In this document: positions 47,301 through 58,274 of the stretch, one piece after another
Layout: each line of letters opens with the position of its first letter
How positions within the stretch are numbered: the stretch's first letter is position 1
Assembly: GCF_003286085.1 (NCBI RefSeq)
Contig: NW_020825374.1
Coordinates: forward strand, 372,001-436,000
DNA: 64,000 nucleotides
DNA from: Drosophila persimilis
Lineage: Eukaryota; Arthropoda; Insecta; Diptera; Drosophilidae
Direction: 5' to 3'
Notes under the pieces: generated by a model
The model's database searches: none
Seen by the model: the letters and a program-made list of their open reading frames with translations, nothing else
Told to the model about the DNA's origin: nothing
Program-made: the position numbers and the translations under genes

Positions 47301-49514
47301 GAGCCTGTATCCGTTTAGTGTTGGTGGGTTGAGGGGCGGGACCTTGTATTTTTTTGTGAATAACACTAGTTCCGTTTTCGAGGGATTTAGTCCCAATCCA
47401 CGCGATTCTGTCCATTGGGACAATCGAGCAAGCTTTGCGGTCATTAGGTCGCATAGTGTTTGGGGGTATTTCCCCGCAAAGATAATTGCAACGTCATCCG
47501 CGTATGCCACTACTTTACAGCCCCCCTCTTCCAGGTCGCAAAGAATCTTATTGACTGCAATGTTCCATAGAAGAGGAGACAGAACTCCCCCTTGCGGGGT
47601 TCCTCTGTTGACATACCTTGACTGGGTGGACGATCCCATCGATGATGTCACCGTCCTGCGTATGAGCAATTGATCAATGAGCATCACCAAGTGACGGTCC
47701 ACCCCCAGGTCAGTCAGGGCTTCTGTAATGGCGCCCGGTGTGACGTTGTTGAAGGCTCCCTCGATATCGAGAAAAGCTATTAGTGAGTATTCTTTGAGAT
47801 GCAGGGATTTTTCTACACTCGAGATCACTTCGTGAAGTGCCGTTTCCGTGGATTTTCCTTTCCGGTAGGCATGCTGCGCACTTGAGTACAGCTGGGGACT
47901 TATGGTGGTCCGTAATTGTAACCCGATAAGTCTCTCAAAGGTTTTGAGTAGGAAAGACGATAAACTGATTGGTCTAAAGTCTTTTGGGGTTGAGTGTGAG
48001 GCTTTGCCTGCTTTAGGGATGAAAACTATCCTAGCCTTAAGCCACGCTTGCGGTATTGTGCATACCGCCAGTATCTTCCTGAAGATACTGTGTAGCCAGT
48101 TGATGGCCGTCTCCCCGGCCCTCTGAAGCTGGGCCGGGATTACCTGGTCCGGGCCTGGCGATTTAAACGGGTTGAAGCTGTTTACTGCCCAACTTATGTT
48201 CCGTTTTGTAAGGATATGGTCCATCGATTCTACCGATCCCTCTCTTGGGAGGTGAGACGGCTCGGTGGATGTGCATCCGGGGAAGTGCGTGTCGAGCAAA
48301 ATGTGCAGGGACTCCTCACTAGAGTTGGTCCACGTGCCATCATTCTTTTTGAGGTACCCTACCGAGGGGGTGGTTTTTGAGAGAACTTTCCGGAGTCTTG
48401 CGGCCTCCGAGGTTTCCTCGATTTCGGAGCAAAATTTTTGCCAGGAGGCTCTTTTAGCCTTCCTCGTTTCCTTTTTGTATAGTGCTAGACTGGTTTTATA
48501 GTCTGCCCAGTGAGTATCCTCCTTAGTTCTTGTGGCTCTGTTGAATAGAGTCCTGCAAGTTCTACGAAGGGTGTCTAGTTGCTTGGACCACCAGGGGGGT
48601 TTCTTTTTTCCCCTTGGTCTGGTAGAGGGACATGCTGCCTTGAAGGCTTTGTTGCACGCATCCGTAAACCTGTACACAAGACGGTTTAGGTTGTCTTCAG
48701 TGTTCGGGCAGTTAGGGGCGTTAGGAGGGAGTAGCTCCTCCAGCGTTGTGCTATATTTTTCCCAGTTGGCTTTTCTGGGGTTGATATAGTCTGTTGGTTT
48801 GGGAATATCGAAGGATAATATCGTCTCGATATACCTGTGGTCCGAGAAGGAGTGGTCTCCTAGGACTCTCCAGCTCTTGATTGTGTCCAACAGTTTGCTT
48901 GACACTAGCGTGAGGTCAATGACCTCCTGCCGATTTTTAATTATAAAAGTGGGGTCATTACCCCGATTGCATATGAATAAATTTGAGTTCAGGATGAAGC
49001 TGAACAGTGACTCACCCCTTACATTCGTGTCCGTACTCCCCCATTGGGTGTGGTGGGCGTTGGCATCGCAACCTATAAGTAGGTCTTTGTCCGTCCTTTC
49101 GCTGTCGCTGGCTATTTTGCGAACAAGGTCGCTCGGAGGATCATCCTCCTCGTGGGCCATATAGGATGCCACCAGCCTGAGATGATGACCTCTTAGTTCT
49201 AGGCTTGCCGCCGTGTTATCTCCATCGCTATAATTGTGGAGCAGAAAGATATTTAGGTGCTTTCTAGCAAGTATGCAGGTACGGATTTTACCTTCATTTT
49301 GGGATACAATGATCTTGTATTCCCTCGTCCCCAATCCACAGACCTTGCCTCCTACCACCCAAGGCTCCTGGATCAGGACTACGTCGGCTCCGCTTGCGTC
49401 TAGGCGGAGTATGAGAGCAGCCGATGCTGCTTTACAGTGGTGGAGATTTATTTGAAGGATCCTTAGGACCATCTTCAAGATTCTCCACCACCGTGATGTC
49501 CGCGTCCGAGTCAT
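47301..49514 (-). pseudogene. LINE B ORF2, part before LINE A: endonuclease and RT
   Basis: Open from 49514. Residues 18-240: EEP endonuclease (LRILQINLHHCKAA, LIQEPWVVGG with catalytic Glu, IGCDANAHHTQWGS, DHSFSDHRYI with catalytic His). About 470-720: RT with IVFIPKAGK, IAFLDIEGAFNNV, GTPQGGVLSPLLWN and VAYADDVAII. The natural frame ends at LNGYRL (47301), where A/C-rich sequence of the LINE A 5' border begins; the continuation is at 43097. Confidence 0.9.
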
Positions 49515-49553
49515 CTGAGACTCTCTCTCGGCACATTGACTCGAAGTCGAGCA

Positions 49554-50717
49554 TCAGTTCTGTGTCTGAGGAGAAGCCTGGTCTGGCTCCAGCTCGTCGT
49601 CAGGCGCTTCGATCTCCGCAACGACATCCTGCACGTCTGGGTTGACGACAGGAAGCGCCGCGGCCGCCGCGTCCGATTTGTACACCTTGATGGTGACCGA
49701 GCTGAAGCCGAAGTTGAGCTCTCCTTTTGCTGCCTCTATCGGGGCCAGCGACTCTTTATTGAGAACGAGAACTGCCTGGTTAGTCGGCCCTTGTGTCGTC
49801 TCAACTTTGGCTACCTTCCAATCGGAGGTTGGTAGTCCTGGGTTGCACCTCTGCAACATCTTGAGGATGCGTTCTGGCTCCTTAAAGGTAGCCGGCACCC
49901 AAATTCTGGCCCTCGGTCTGCTGGGCACCTCGCTCCAGTCGACTGCGACGAGTTTCGCCCCAGCATAAACCTCGCCGACCTGCGCTACCGCCGCTTTGTA
50001 CAGCTTCACAGAGCGCTCGTCTTCGCAGGCAATTATCTTTACGTTGCCCTGGAACCACCCCATGTCCTTGCAGACTGGCGGAGGTCCAGGGTCTTTGTCG
50101 AGGAGTTCGAAGCAGCGGTCGGCCAATGCCGCTTCCACCCACTTCCACTGACTCCTTGGGATTCTCCCCTCTGCGCTGCCTTTGTCGAGGACACCAATTA
50201 GCGTCCTCTCCTTGGCAATCTGCGCAAAGGAGACATTTGGCAGCACTCTGGAGCGCTTTGCTACCGGTCCCGGTGTCTCCTGCGAGCGCTGCCTCTTGGC
50301 TTGGGGAGCCACCTTTTTCTGTTCAAAGGTGAACTCCGGAAGTACGGCCGAAGCCCATTCCACCTTCTTCAGCCATTCGGCTGATGGGCTGGCTTCACTG
50401 CTGGCGTGTTGCCGACGGAGTATGTGCCCTGCACTCCTCTTTTCGGCATATGAGTATCGTCTGGCTTGGGCACTTGTCGACGGCAAGTCAACCCCCTCCG
50501 CTTTACCAGAAGGTCGGGCAGCCGCAATATTGCTTAGCTTCCCTTCCAAGGTGTCAGCTTCGGGAGTTACCTTGCCACCCACACCGGATTCGGGATGGGA
50601 CCCCCTCGGGTTCGCACAGGCACCTTCCACCTTGTGGGTATTCCCCACTATAGAGCCGGTTGGGCCAGGCCTTTGGGCCGCTGCCTTCCCGAGCTTGGGA
50701 TTGCTCCCAGTTGGCAT
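49554..50717 (-). CDS. LINE B ORF1 (DUF4780-like)
   Basis: 387 codons, no stops, directly upstream of ORF2 (gap of 39 bases, different frame). The N-terminal half is basic and low in complexity (Lys/Arg/Ser/Pro). The C-terminal half (about residues 190-350) has the pattern of the DUF4780 region seen in LOA-type ORF1 proteins (WFQGNVKIIACEDERSVKLY, RPRARIWVP, LKMLQRCNPGLPTSDWKV). The tail is acidic and Gln-rich. Presumed RNA-binding/chaperone protein; DUF name assigned from memory of the pattern. Confidence 0.8.
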   Translation of the reverse strand: MPTGSNPKLGKAAAQRPGPTGSIVGNTHKVEGACANPRGSHPESGVGGKVTPEADTLEGKLSNIAAARPSGKAEGVDLPSTSAQARRYSYAEKRSAGHILRRQHASSEASPSAEWLKKVEWASAVLPEFTFEQKKVAPQAKRQRSQETPGPVAKRSRVLPNVSFAQIAKERTLIGVLDKGSAEGRIPRSQWKWVEAALADRCFELLDKDPGPPPVCKDMGWFQGNVKIIACEDERSVKLYKAAVAQVGEVYAGAKLVAVDWSEVPSRPRARIWVPATFKEPERILKMLQRCNPGLPTSDWKVAKVETTQGPTNQAVLVLNKESLAPIEAAKGELNFGFSSVTIKVYKSDAAAAALPVVNPDVQDVVAEIEAPDDELEPDQASPQTQN

Positions 50718-51308
50718 TTGGGGAGCGCCGCACTCATTTGTTTTTTGTTGGTTTTGTTTTTATTGTTATACATCTTGTTCCCACGAGATGCAGAGAAAGG
50801 GAAAGGTCAGCCCGGGCAGAGATCCACGTTGCCCGGGTAAGGCATCATTAGAACAGGGGGCTGCCAAGTCCCTGAGCCCTCCGTTAGAGACTGGGCTATT
50901 TTTTATACCGGGCCCCCAGCCAGGCTGACTCTCGGCACGGGTCGAGTAACACACTTAGTCCGGCCCGGTGTGAGGTGGATGTGGGGGTTGGGATATAGGT
51001 AGGTATTGTGTATGGATGGGAGTGTGTGAGCTACTTATTGAGGCGGCACCACAAGCGCATCGTCAGTGTTGCTGCTTCGCGAACACCCGCTGGCTGTCCG
51101 GGACTGCTTATTTCGGTACTCTCCCGTGAGGGATGCCCGCTTATTCGCAGCTGACCTACCGAGGTAGGCCGTTCGCTATCCGCAACCCGCGACCCGTCCG
51201 GTGGCCTCAGCTAGGCCCCCTTTGAGCTACCTCACAAGCTCATCAGACCATTAGTAGAGCGTTAGTAAAGGATCATGTGGCGCCGAGATGACGTAACCTA
51301 GCGAAGTA
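50718..51308 (-). other. LINE B 5' untranslated region
   Basis: GC-rich sequence between ORF1 and the presumed 5' end. No ORF of note. Probably contains the internal promoter, as in other LINEs; no specific motif was identified. Confidence 0.55.
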
Positions 51309-51680
51309 GAGCGTTTAATTTAGGGATCGTTACCCATTACTCAGCATATTTGGACTGGTGCGATCAAGGAAGGGTGGGCATACCGAGTTGCAATGACACC
51401 GCAAGCAACTCCCGCTCGAATTCGTTCCGCTGACTCATCTCCCTAGACTGTCATTTCTCTGTAAATTTCTTCCGTCTGAACCTTGAACCGCACGCGAAAC
51501 TTATTTTTATTGTCTTTGCTCCTAATGCTCGAGCTCGTGACGCGATCTCTCCTTACCCCACCCCCACTCTACCCGACTAACCATGAGACCGGCAGCAACG
51601 CGTGCATGGATCTCGATCATACCCTCCATCTCCTCGTCTACCGTTTCAGATCCTAGCTTCCTGCTTCGTTATCTGTTACA

Positions 51681-51761
51681 GTTTAGCGAAATCTAAGGAA
51701 CATTGGCCAAAAGAGGAAATTGAAGAAAAATTAGTTGTTGGCACAACAATGGTAATAGCAA
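51681..51761 (+). pseudogene. BEL2 pol: short linker piece after RNase H
   Basis: Starts with the second GTTT copy; reads SKEHWPKEEIEEKL, the region between RNase H and integrase in BEL pol. Framed by the TGTA...TACA element on the left and a DINE-1 on the right. Confidence 0.8.
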
Positions 51762-52861
51762 ACGAGGGGGAACGTTGTGAGATGCTGCGGACACCGCAAC
51801 TCTACAGTTATACCCGATACTAAGTCAGTATGGCTCTCCTCCGTCAGACGCCGCTAATATTAAACGACACGACAAAGAGTGCGTGCGAGAGAGACAGAAA
51901 ATCAGTCTGAGCGTGACGTCGGGCGCTGCGTAGCCACTGAAAATTGATTTCTTGCTTTTGGCTACAAAAATTATCCGATCTGATCCAGATTCAGCAGTCT
52001 GATAGATATGGTCATTCTCTATGATTCTGCGTTTTTAGTTTTCTCGAATCTGCCATATTGTGGATGCAACACATTTTCGTCCTTTGTGTGGGCGGAAGGG
52101 GGTGGGGCGAAATTTTGAGATATACGTTTTATAGTGAGATCTAACAGAAGTGCGGATACCAAATTTGGTTACTCTAGCCTTAATAGTCTCTGAGATTTGT
52201 GAATATCCCCAGATTTTCATCCTTTGCGGGGGCGGAAGGGGGTGTGGTGAAATTTTGAAACAAACTCGTCTCGGTCCCGTAAATTAGGAGTGTGAATACC
52301 AAATTTGGTTGCATAGCTTTTATAGTCTCTGAGATCTAGGCTCTAATGTTTTACTCTAAGCAAAGCCGCCTATGCTACGTGTGTGTTAGAGAGAGACAGG
52401 GCGAGCAAAAATGAAATTGTTTTCTTGATGCTGGCTTTAATAATAATACGAACCAATTTAGATTCTGCAGTTTAAAAGATATGGTCATTCTCTACGATTC
52501 TGCGTTTTTGGTTTTATCGTGTCCTTATAAATGTGGATGCCACAGATTTTCGTCCTTTGTGGGCGGGGCGAAGTTTTGAAATATTTTTGTAGCAGTGACA
52601 TGACCGCAGTTACAGAAGTCTGGATCCAATACATCGTTGCTCTAGCTCTTATATCTTTGAGCACTAGGCGCTGAAGGGGACGGACAGACGGACGGACGGA
52701 CAGACGGACAGACAGACATGGTTCAATCGACTCGGCTATTGATGCTGATCAAGAATATATATACTTTATGGGGTCGGAAACGATTCCTTCTGGACGTTAC
52801 ACACATCCACTTTTACCACAAATCTAATATACCCCAATACTGATTTTGAGTATCGGGTCTA
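51762..52861 (+). mobile_element. DINE-1/INE-1 copy c
   Basis: ACGAGGGGG start; the end is slightly altered (TATCGGGTCTA). Shorter GGACAGAC array (52680-52718). Several unique differences (GAGATGC in the palindrome arm, missing bases near 52560), so it is an independent insertion and not part of the duplication. Confidence 0.92.
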
Positions 52862-52990
52862 AAAATAACATTTTTTGTGAATTATTACAAAAATATTCGT
52901 GTATGTAAAACTAGAAAGAGTCATTGCATATGTATTGAGGTTTATTCAAATCAAAACCAAAAAGAAAGAATTTCCTTCATTTTTGACAGT
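52862..52990 (+). pseudogene. BEL2 pol: piece before integrase
   Basis: Reads LERVIAYVLRFIQIKTKKKE, the helical stretch preceding the BEL integrase finger. Its right border is the 5' truncation point of LINE A copy 2; the frame resumes at about 55763. Confidence 0.78.
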
Positions 52991-55762
52991 GGATATTTCA
53001 ATTTATGAGCAGCACTTGTCCGCTTTAACCGCTGTTTCTTCCTCGCTATCTGATAAAGATCGTATGATAGTTCTGGGTGACTTCAATTTGCCAGGAACTG
53101 TTTGGTCTTCGGTAAACGAGTCTAGTATCCTAGTGCCCATGTCACGACATGACTTTGTTGACGGCTTGCTTGACCTGTCCCTGTCTCAAGTCAATCATGT
53201 GAAAAATTCCTTGGGTCAATTGCTTGATCTATGCTTTGTATCGGATCCGACCATAGTGTTGTTAACCCGAGCCCTTCCGCTCACTATACCTGAAGACGCC
53301 TACCACCCTACTTTCGAGGTGTCGCTAGATATAGGACCAACTGTATTGGATCGGTCGAGTAGACTACCTGAACGTGTCCGCTGCTTTCGTAAAGCCGAGT
53401 TTGCGAATCTTAATAACCTAATTAGGGATTTTGATTGGTCCGCTTTGTACTTGTGCACTGATGTCACAAAAGGCACAAACATTTTTTACAATGCTCTTGG
53501 CACATTTTTCCATTCCTCTGTCCCGCTTTCTTGTCCGATTAGATCTGGAAAACCACCTTGGTTTACCAAAGAGTTATCCAGTCTAAAAAACTTAAAATCA
53601 AGACTAAATTTCAAGAAGTGGGCTCACCTACTTCTCACTCTCGTTATGTAATAGCTCGGTCAAACTTTTCAGTTCTTAATGCTCAATGCTATAAGAACTA
53701 CCTATCTCGTTGCAGGATACGTTTTTCTTATGGCCCGAAACAGTTTTACTGCTTCGTAAACAGTAAGCGTAGAACGTCAGCACACCCATCCTCGCTATCA
53801 TTTTGTAATACGTCGGCAAATAATGATCAGGCAATTGCCGATCTTTTTGCCCAGTTTTTCCAAACCACCTATTCTGAGGAACGCTACTCTGGTCAACCGT
53901 ACCCATACGGATTACCGAAGTCGAACGGCATTTTCAGTCCCTTGTTAAATGAATATTCCCTACTTCATGATCTTCGACTAGTTAAGCCGGTGTTTTCACC
54001 GGGTCCAGACGGGGTTCCAGGTTGTGTACTCAGGTACTGCGCCGAGGCTCTGTGTGGACCATTGCTTAAACTATTCACCCTGTCCATTGATTCCTCTTGC
54101 TTCCCCCCAATCTGGAAGGAATCGTTTATAATTCCTCTCCATAAAAAAGGTAGCAAGTCTGATGCAAAAAATTATAGAGGTATAGCAAAGTTATCCGCTA
54201 TTCCAAAATTGTTTGAGAAGGTTTTAACTCCGCACTTGCAACATCTTTGCAAGTCACTTATATCTCCAACTCAGCATGGATTTATAAGGCGGCGATCAAC
54301 CACCACGAACTTGTTAGAGTTTACCTCTTTCATTATTAAAGGCTTTCAAGGTAACTTTCAGACGGATGTTATTTACACCGACTTTAGTAAAGCATTCGAC
54401 TCTGTAAACCATTCCCTTTTAGCACATAAACTTGACCTTTTAGGGTTTCCGCCCAACCTCCTGAGATGGATTTCTAGCTATCTTTGTTCTAGGTCTCAAA
54501 GAGTCCTCTTCAAAAACTCCCTCTCTTTACCAGTAAAGGTTTCTTCGGGAGTACCACAGGGCAGCCATTTAGGCCCCTTACTCTTCACACTCTTTATTAA
54601 TGACTTGCCTTCAGTATTAACATACTCTCGAGTACCTATGTATGCGGATGATGTTAAACTCTGTGTCCAGTACAAGGACATTTCATTTCATTCTCGCTTG
54701 CAATCCGATCTCAATAACTTTCAGTCATGGTGTTGTGCAAACTTGTTACACCTTAATGCCTCGAAATGCAAAGTTATGACATTTCATCGTTCTAGCCCTT
54801 TGTTGGCTCTCTACACCCTATTTGGGGGTTCTCTTGAGAGAATTACCCTGGTGGATGATCTGGGTGTTATGTTAGACCCCAAGTTAAGAATTTCCGAACA
54901 CATTTCTACCATGGTAAATAAGGCCATGGGCGTGCTTGGGTTTATAAAGAGGTGGTCAAAGGAATTTGACGACCCCTATATAACAAAGACTCTCTATACC
55001 TCGCTTGTTCGTCCGATCTTAGAATACGGCTCCTGTGTATGGTGCCCTCAGTACAAAGTACACCAGGACCGTATAGAATCAGTACAGAAAAACTTTTTAC
55101 TCTTTGTTCTGCGGGGCCTTAACTGGGATGCGGGTGTAAGACTCCCATCTTACTCTAGTAGACTACTATTAGTAAACCTCCCATCCTTAGTTAACCGTAG
55201 AAAAATGCTTGGTGTGATATTTATGCACAACTTGATCAGGGGTGACATAGACAGCCCTGATCTGTTGAGCCGCATAAACTTCACGATTCCTATTAGACTG
55301 ACTAGAAATTTTATACCGCTGTTCCTTCCACTTTGTAGATCGAATTATTCCTTGCATGAACCGTTTAGGGTCTTATGCTCGGATTATAATTCACTCTACC
55401 ATATTATATCCAACACTAATTCTCTTCCTCTTATTAAATTATTAATCCTTACACACCATTCTATTAATTAGTAACTGTAGTGGTATTTGTATTTTGATTG
55501 CATGCTTATTTTCTTAATAAGTTTAGTGCTAATTTTCCTCGAATGTTAGTCTAATATCTATCTTTCTTGCATGCTCGCGTTTGGTTCGGCTACGCACCGC
55601 GCGTCATGCGGCAGCGCCCCTTGGTCGGTCGGGCGGGAGGAGGGCTGCGTTTTGCCTGGGATCCGCGCGTAACAGCCTTCTGCTGGTGTCACACGGGCCA
55701 CTTGACGGTGCAGTAACTGCATCGCCTCTTGAAAGATGCAGTCATTGCATGTCAACGTCCAA
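52991..55762 (+). mobile_element. LINE A copy 2, 5'-truncated
   Basis: Begins inside the endonuclease domain (DISIYEQHLSALTAV) and runs through RT (YADDVKLCV at about 54640-54670) to the ORF2 stop at 55471 and the 3' UTR (to about 55762). A 7-bp deletion near 53605, compared with LINE A at 43414-46206, shifts the frame. Otherwise very similar, which points to a common recent source. 5' truncation is the usual outcome of target-primed reverse transcription. Confidence 0.92.
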
Positions 55763-57115
55763 GAATAAAAAGAGCGCCAAAGTATTAATAGTAAAACAAC
55801 AACAAGCTATCCAATTCGGTTCCGAAATATCTAGCCTAATTAATAAAAAGGAAATAGAAACAAAAAATAAACTATTAAGCTTAAATCCGTTCTTAGATAA
55901 AGACGGATTGTTACGAGTTGGAGGTAGATTGCAAAACTCCAACGCGGAATTTGAGGTTAAATATCCCTTGATTTTAGATAAGTGTCACTTGACGTCTTTA
56001 ATTATCAAGAATGCACATAAAGAAACATTGCACGATGGAATTAATCTGATGCGAAACTATATCCAGCGAAAGTTTTGGATATTTGGGCTAAGAAATTGCT
56101 TAAAGAAAGAACTTAAAGAGTGTGTCACCTGTGCTAGGTACCAACAGAATACTGCAGAACAAATTATGGGAAATCTGCCGAAACACAGCGCTAAAATGTC
56201 GCACCCGTTTACAAATACAGGTGTAGACTTCGCCGGGCCTTACCATATCCGATGCTCTAAAAACCTGGGGCAGAAATTCTATTAAGGATATATTGCCGTA
56301 TTCGTATGCATGGCGATAAAAGATATTCATTTGGAATTAGTCAGCGATCTTACTTCAGATGCATTTCTAGCTTCACTTAGAAGATTTTTTTTTCAAGAAG
56401 AGGAAAATGTGCAAAAATTTTTTCCGATAATGGAACCAACTTTGTGGGAGCTTCGCGCAAATTGGACGAGGAATACCAGAAAGCCCTCAAAGACAACATA
56501 AAAGTGGTTCCAATATTAGAAAGGGAACAGATCGAGTGGCATTTTATTCCTCCGGCAGGACCTCACTTCGGAGGTATTTGGGAAGCTGGGGTAAAATCAG
56601 TGAAATATCACTTAACAAGGGTAATTGGGGACAATAATTTAACCTATGAGGAAATGGCAACTCTATTATGTCAAATTGAAGCGGTACTAAATTCACGCCC
56701 TTTGTATACAGCTTCAAATGATATTGACGATCTGGATGTATTAACACCAGGTCATTTTATAATTGGAAGGCCAATATTTGGCCCGATTGAGACAATTTCA
56801 GAGGAAAAAATCGGGAATCTGGATAGATGGAGATTAATTCAGAAAATGAAAAGAGAATTTTGGATTAAATGGAAAGAAGATTATTTGCACACACTACAAC
56901 AAAGAAATAAATGGAAAATAGGAATGCAGAATATTAAAACAGGACAGATTGTATTAATAAAAGATGAAACCTGTCACCCAGCTAGATGGCCCTTGGGAAA
57001 AATAGAAGAAATACATAAAGGTAGGGACGATAGAGTCAGAGTAGTAACTATAAAACATCAACACGGGTTGATAAAACGACATATAACTAAAATTTTATCC
57101 ATTGGCTTGAATTGA
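55763..57115 (+). pseudogene. BEL2 pol: integrase
   Basis: Open to 56284 with the HHCC finger (the HKETLHDG segment, then CVTCARY) and the first core motif (GVDFAGPYHI, catalytic Asp). A stop at 56282-56284 and a damaged stretch around 56400-56450 follow, where the second core Asp region is unreadable. The frame 56444-57115 holds the third core motif (HFGGIWEAGVKS, catalytic Glu) and the BEL C-terminal domain (NRPLY-like region, LTPGHFIIG, DDRVRVV). The piece just before it is 52862-52990. Confidence 0.88.
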
Positions 57116-57237
57116 GACAGAAGAGCAAGACTCAGGAATGACTCCAAATGAGACCAGAAGTACTCGTAGTAGTAAAAGGTAATTCAAATTGCGTGTATAG
57201 GAAGATAGCAGAGACATGATCATTTTGGGTCGAATTA

Positions 57238-57717
57238 GAAAGGCAGGGTAGTTGGCTCTTCAAAGTTCCAGTAAACACTAATGCTAGAATTCAACGTAGT
57301 AACTCAAATCAAGAACTAATTGATCTTCCGCAACAAGGAATTTTAACAATAATAAATGGTTGTACTTTGCGAACCGATGACAAAATACTAGTACCTCATC
57401 ACAGTATTCAAACAGAAAGCTACGAGCCAATTTCATCCTTTTATACAAGAAATATAAGTAAAATACCAAAAATTGTTTGGCATCCATTAGCAGTAACATT
57501 AATTAACCATACAGAAGAAATGGATAAGTTAAGAAACGAAATAAAATTGTTAAAAGAAGGTCATCATGACTTAAAAGGATGTAAGTTCCATCATGTATCT
57601 GGACATGCGGCCTTGATTATCGGAATCATAATAATGATAATATTAATAATCTATGCCACAAGAAGAATTAAAGTAGCACGAAGACTGCAAACGATAGCAT
57701 TTCCCTACCCACTGTAA
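57238..57717 (+). pseudogene. BEL2 env-like gene, C-terminal remnant
   Basis: About 160 codons open to a stop at 57717. It has a heptad-like region (EEMDKLRNEIKLLKEG), then a single hydrophobic segment of about 19 residues around 57610-57660, and a basic tail (RRIKVARR), the layout of the end of an insect retroelement envelope protein. The larger N-terminal part, with any signal peptide and fusion region, is absent; only about 120 bp separate it from the pol stop. Not functional. Confidence 0.68.
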
Positions 57718-57829
57718 TTGACTGTAAATGATTATCTGTACTTGTAATTATAGCTATAAAGAAAATGTACACAAAAAGGTTCACAAGAATCAAAATACAA
57801 AACAATGCCACTTTCGGCCCTTTGCAGAA

Positions 57830-58269
57830 TGTTCAAACATGAACATATTATCGTGAATACAATGCCACATTCGGCCCCTTGCTGAATGTTTAAACATAAA
57901 TAGATTATTGTACACATTAACTCATGTAACAACACCGATCTCTAAAGAAATCACATAAAGTAGACAAGTTATAACTGCACTGGTGTAAACAGAGATCTGT
58001 AACCCATTAATACGACAACAAAACACAAGTGGAGACAAAACTTAACAAATGCGGTCCTAAAATAAAACTAATGTAAGCATGTACTCAAATAGACACCCTC
58101 AGTAAAGTGTATCCTCTGCGTAGGTCTAACGATAATTATAGACTACCAAATTGTACCTCCTACCTCATTGTCAAATCACATATAAGGCTCTGATTTTAAG
58201 AATAAAATTTAGTTTTGAATTTACAACTCAACTCGCAAATGTCTAGACATTTCTTTTAAGGTCTTAACA
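57830..58269 (+). repeat. BEL2 3' LTR
   Basis: 440 bp, ends TGTTCAAACATG and GTCTTAACA, followed by the TAAGC target duplication at 58270-58274. Just upstream (57803-57829) lies an extra partial unit of the LTR-internal repeat (GCCACTTTCGGCCCTTTGCA), and no clear polypurine tract. Confidence 0.93.
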
Positions 58270-58274
58270 TAAGC

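Larger units (their letters stand above)
41641..51308 (-). mobile_element. LINE B, LOA/Bilbo-like, interrupted by LINE A
   Basis: Minus-strand LINE with ORF1 (49554-50717), ORF2 (47301-49514 and 41764-43097) and a 3' tail of CCTAACCTAACCTAA (41641-41660). A possible imperfect target duplication flanks it (AAATTAACG against AAATTAAACG on the minus strand), which sets the 5' end near 51308. ORF2 has endonuclease, RT and RNase H, as in the LOA group, where Bilbo of Drosophila subobscura belongs. Both ORFs are largely open, so it is fairly young. Confidence 0.8.
39913..51680. repeat. ~2.1 kb TGTA...TACA element, probable solo LTR, split by LINE B
   Basis: Bounded by TGTAGTGG (39913) and CTGTTACA (51680) and flanked by the 4-bp duplication GTTT (39909-39912, 51681-51684); deleting it restores the BEL2 frame. 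Without LINE B (41641-51308) about 2.1 kb remains: 39913-41640 and 51309-51680. No domain-bearing ORF, no internal repeat of its own ends. A very long solo LTR of a gypsy-group element (Ulysses/Osvaldo-like LTRs are long, and I recall 4-bp duplications for that group) fits best. A non-autonomous LTR element is possible. Confidence 0.65.
24867..58269 (+). mobile_element. roo-like BEL/Pao retrotransposon BEL2 (interrupted and duplicated)
   Basis: The 5' LTR at 24867-25306 and 3' LTR at 57830-58269 (440 bp each) are flanked by the target duplication TAAGC (24862-24866 and 58270-58274). Coding pieces in order: gag, zinc knuckles, protease, RT, RNase H, integrase and the end of an env-like gene. 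It is interrupted by DINE-1 (three sites), a 2.1 kb solo-LTR-like element carrying LINE B and LINE A, and a truncated LINE A. The first half is present twice because of the tandem duplication. AT-rich, with stops and frameshifts in all genes, so inactive. Confidence 0.9.
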
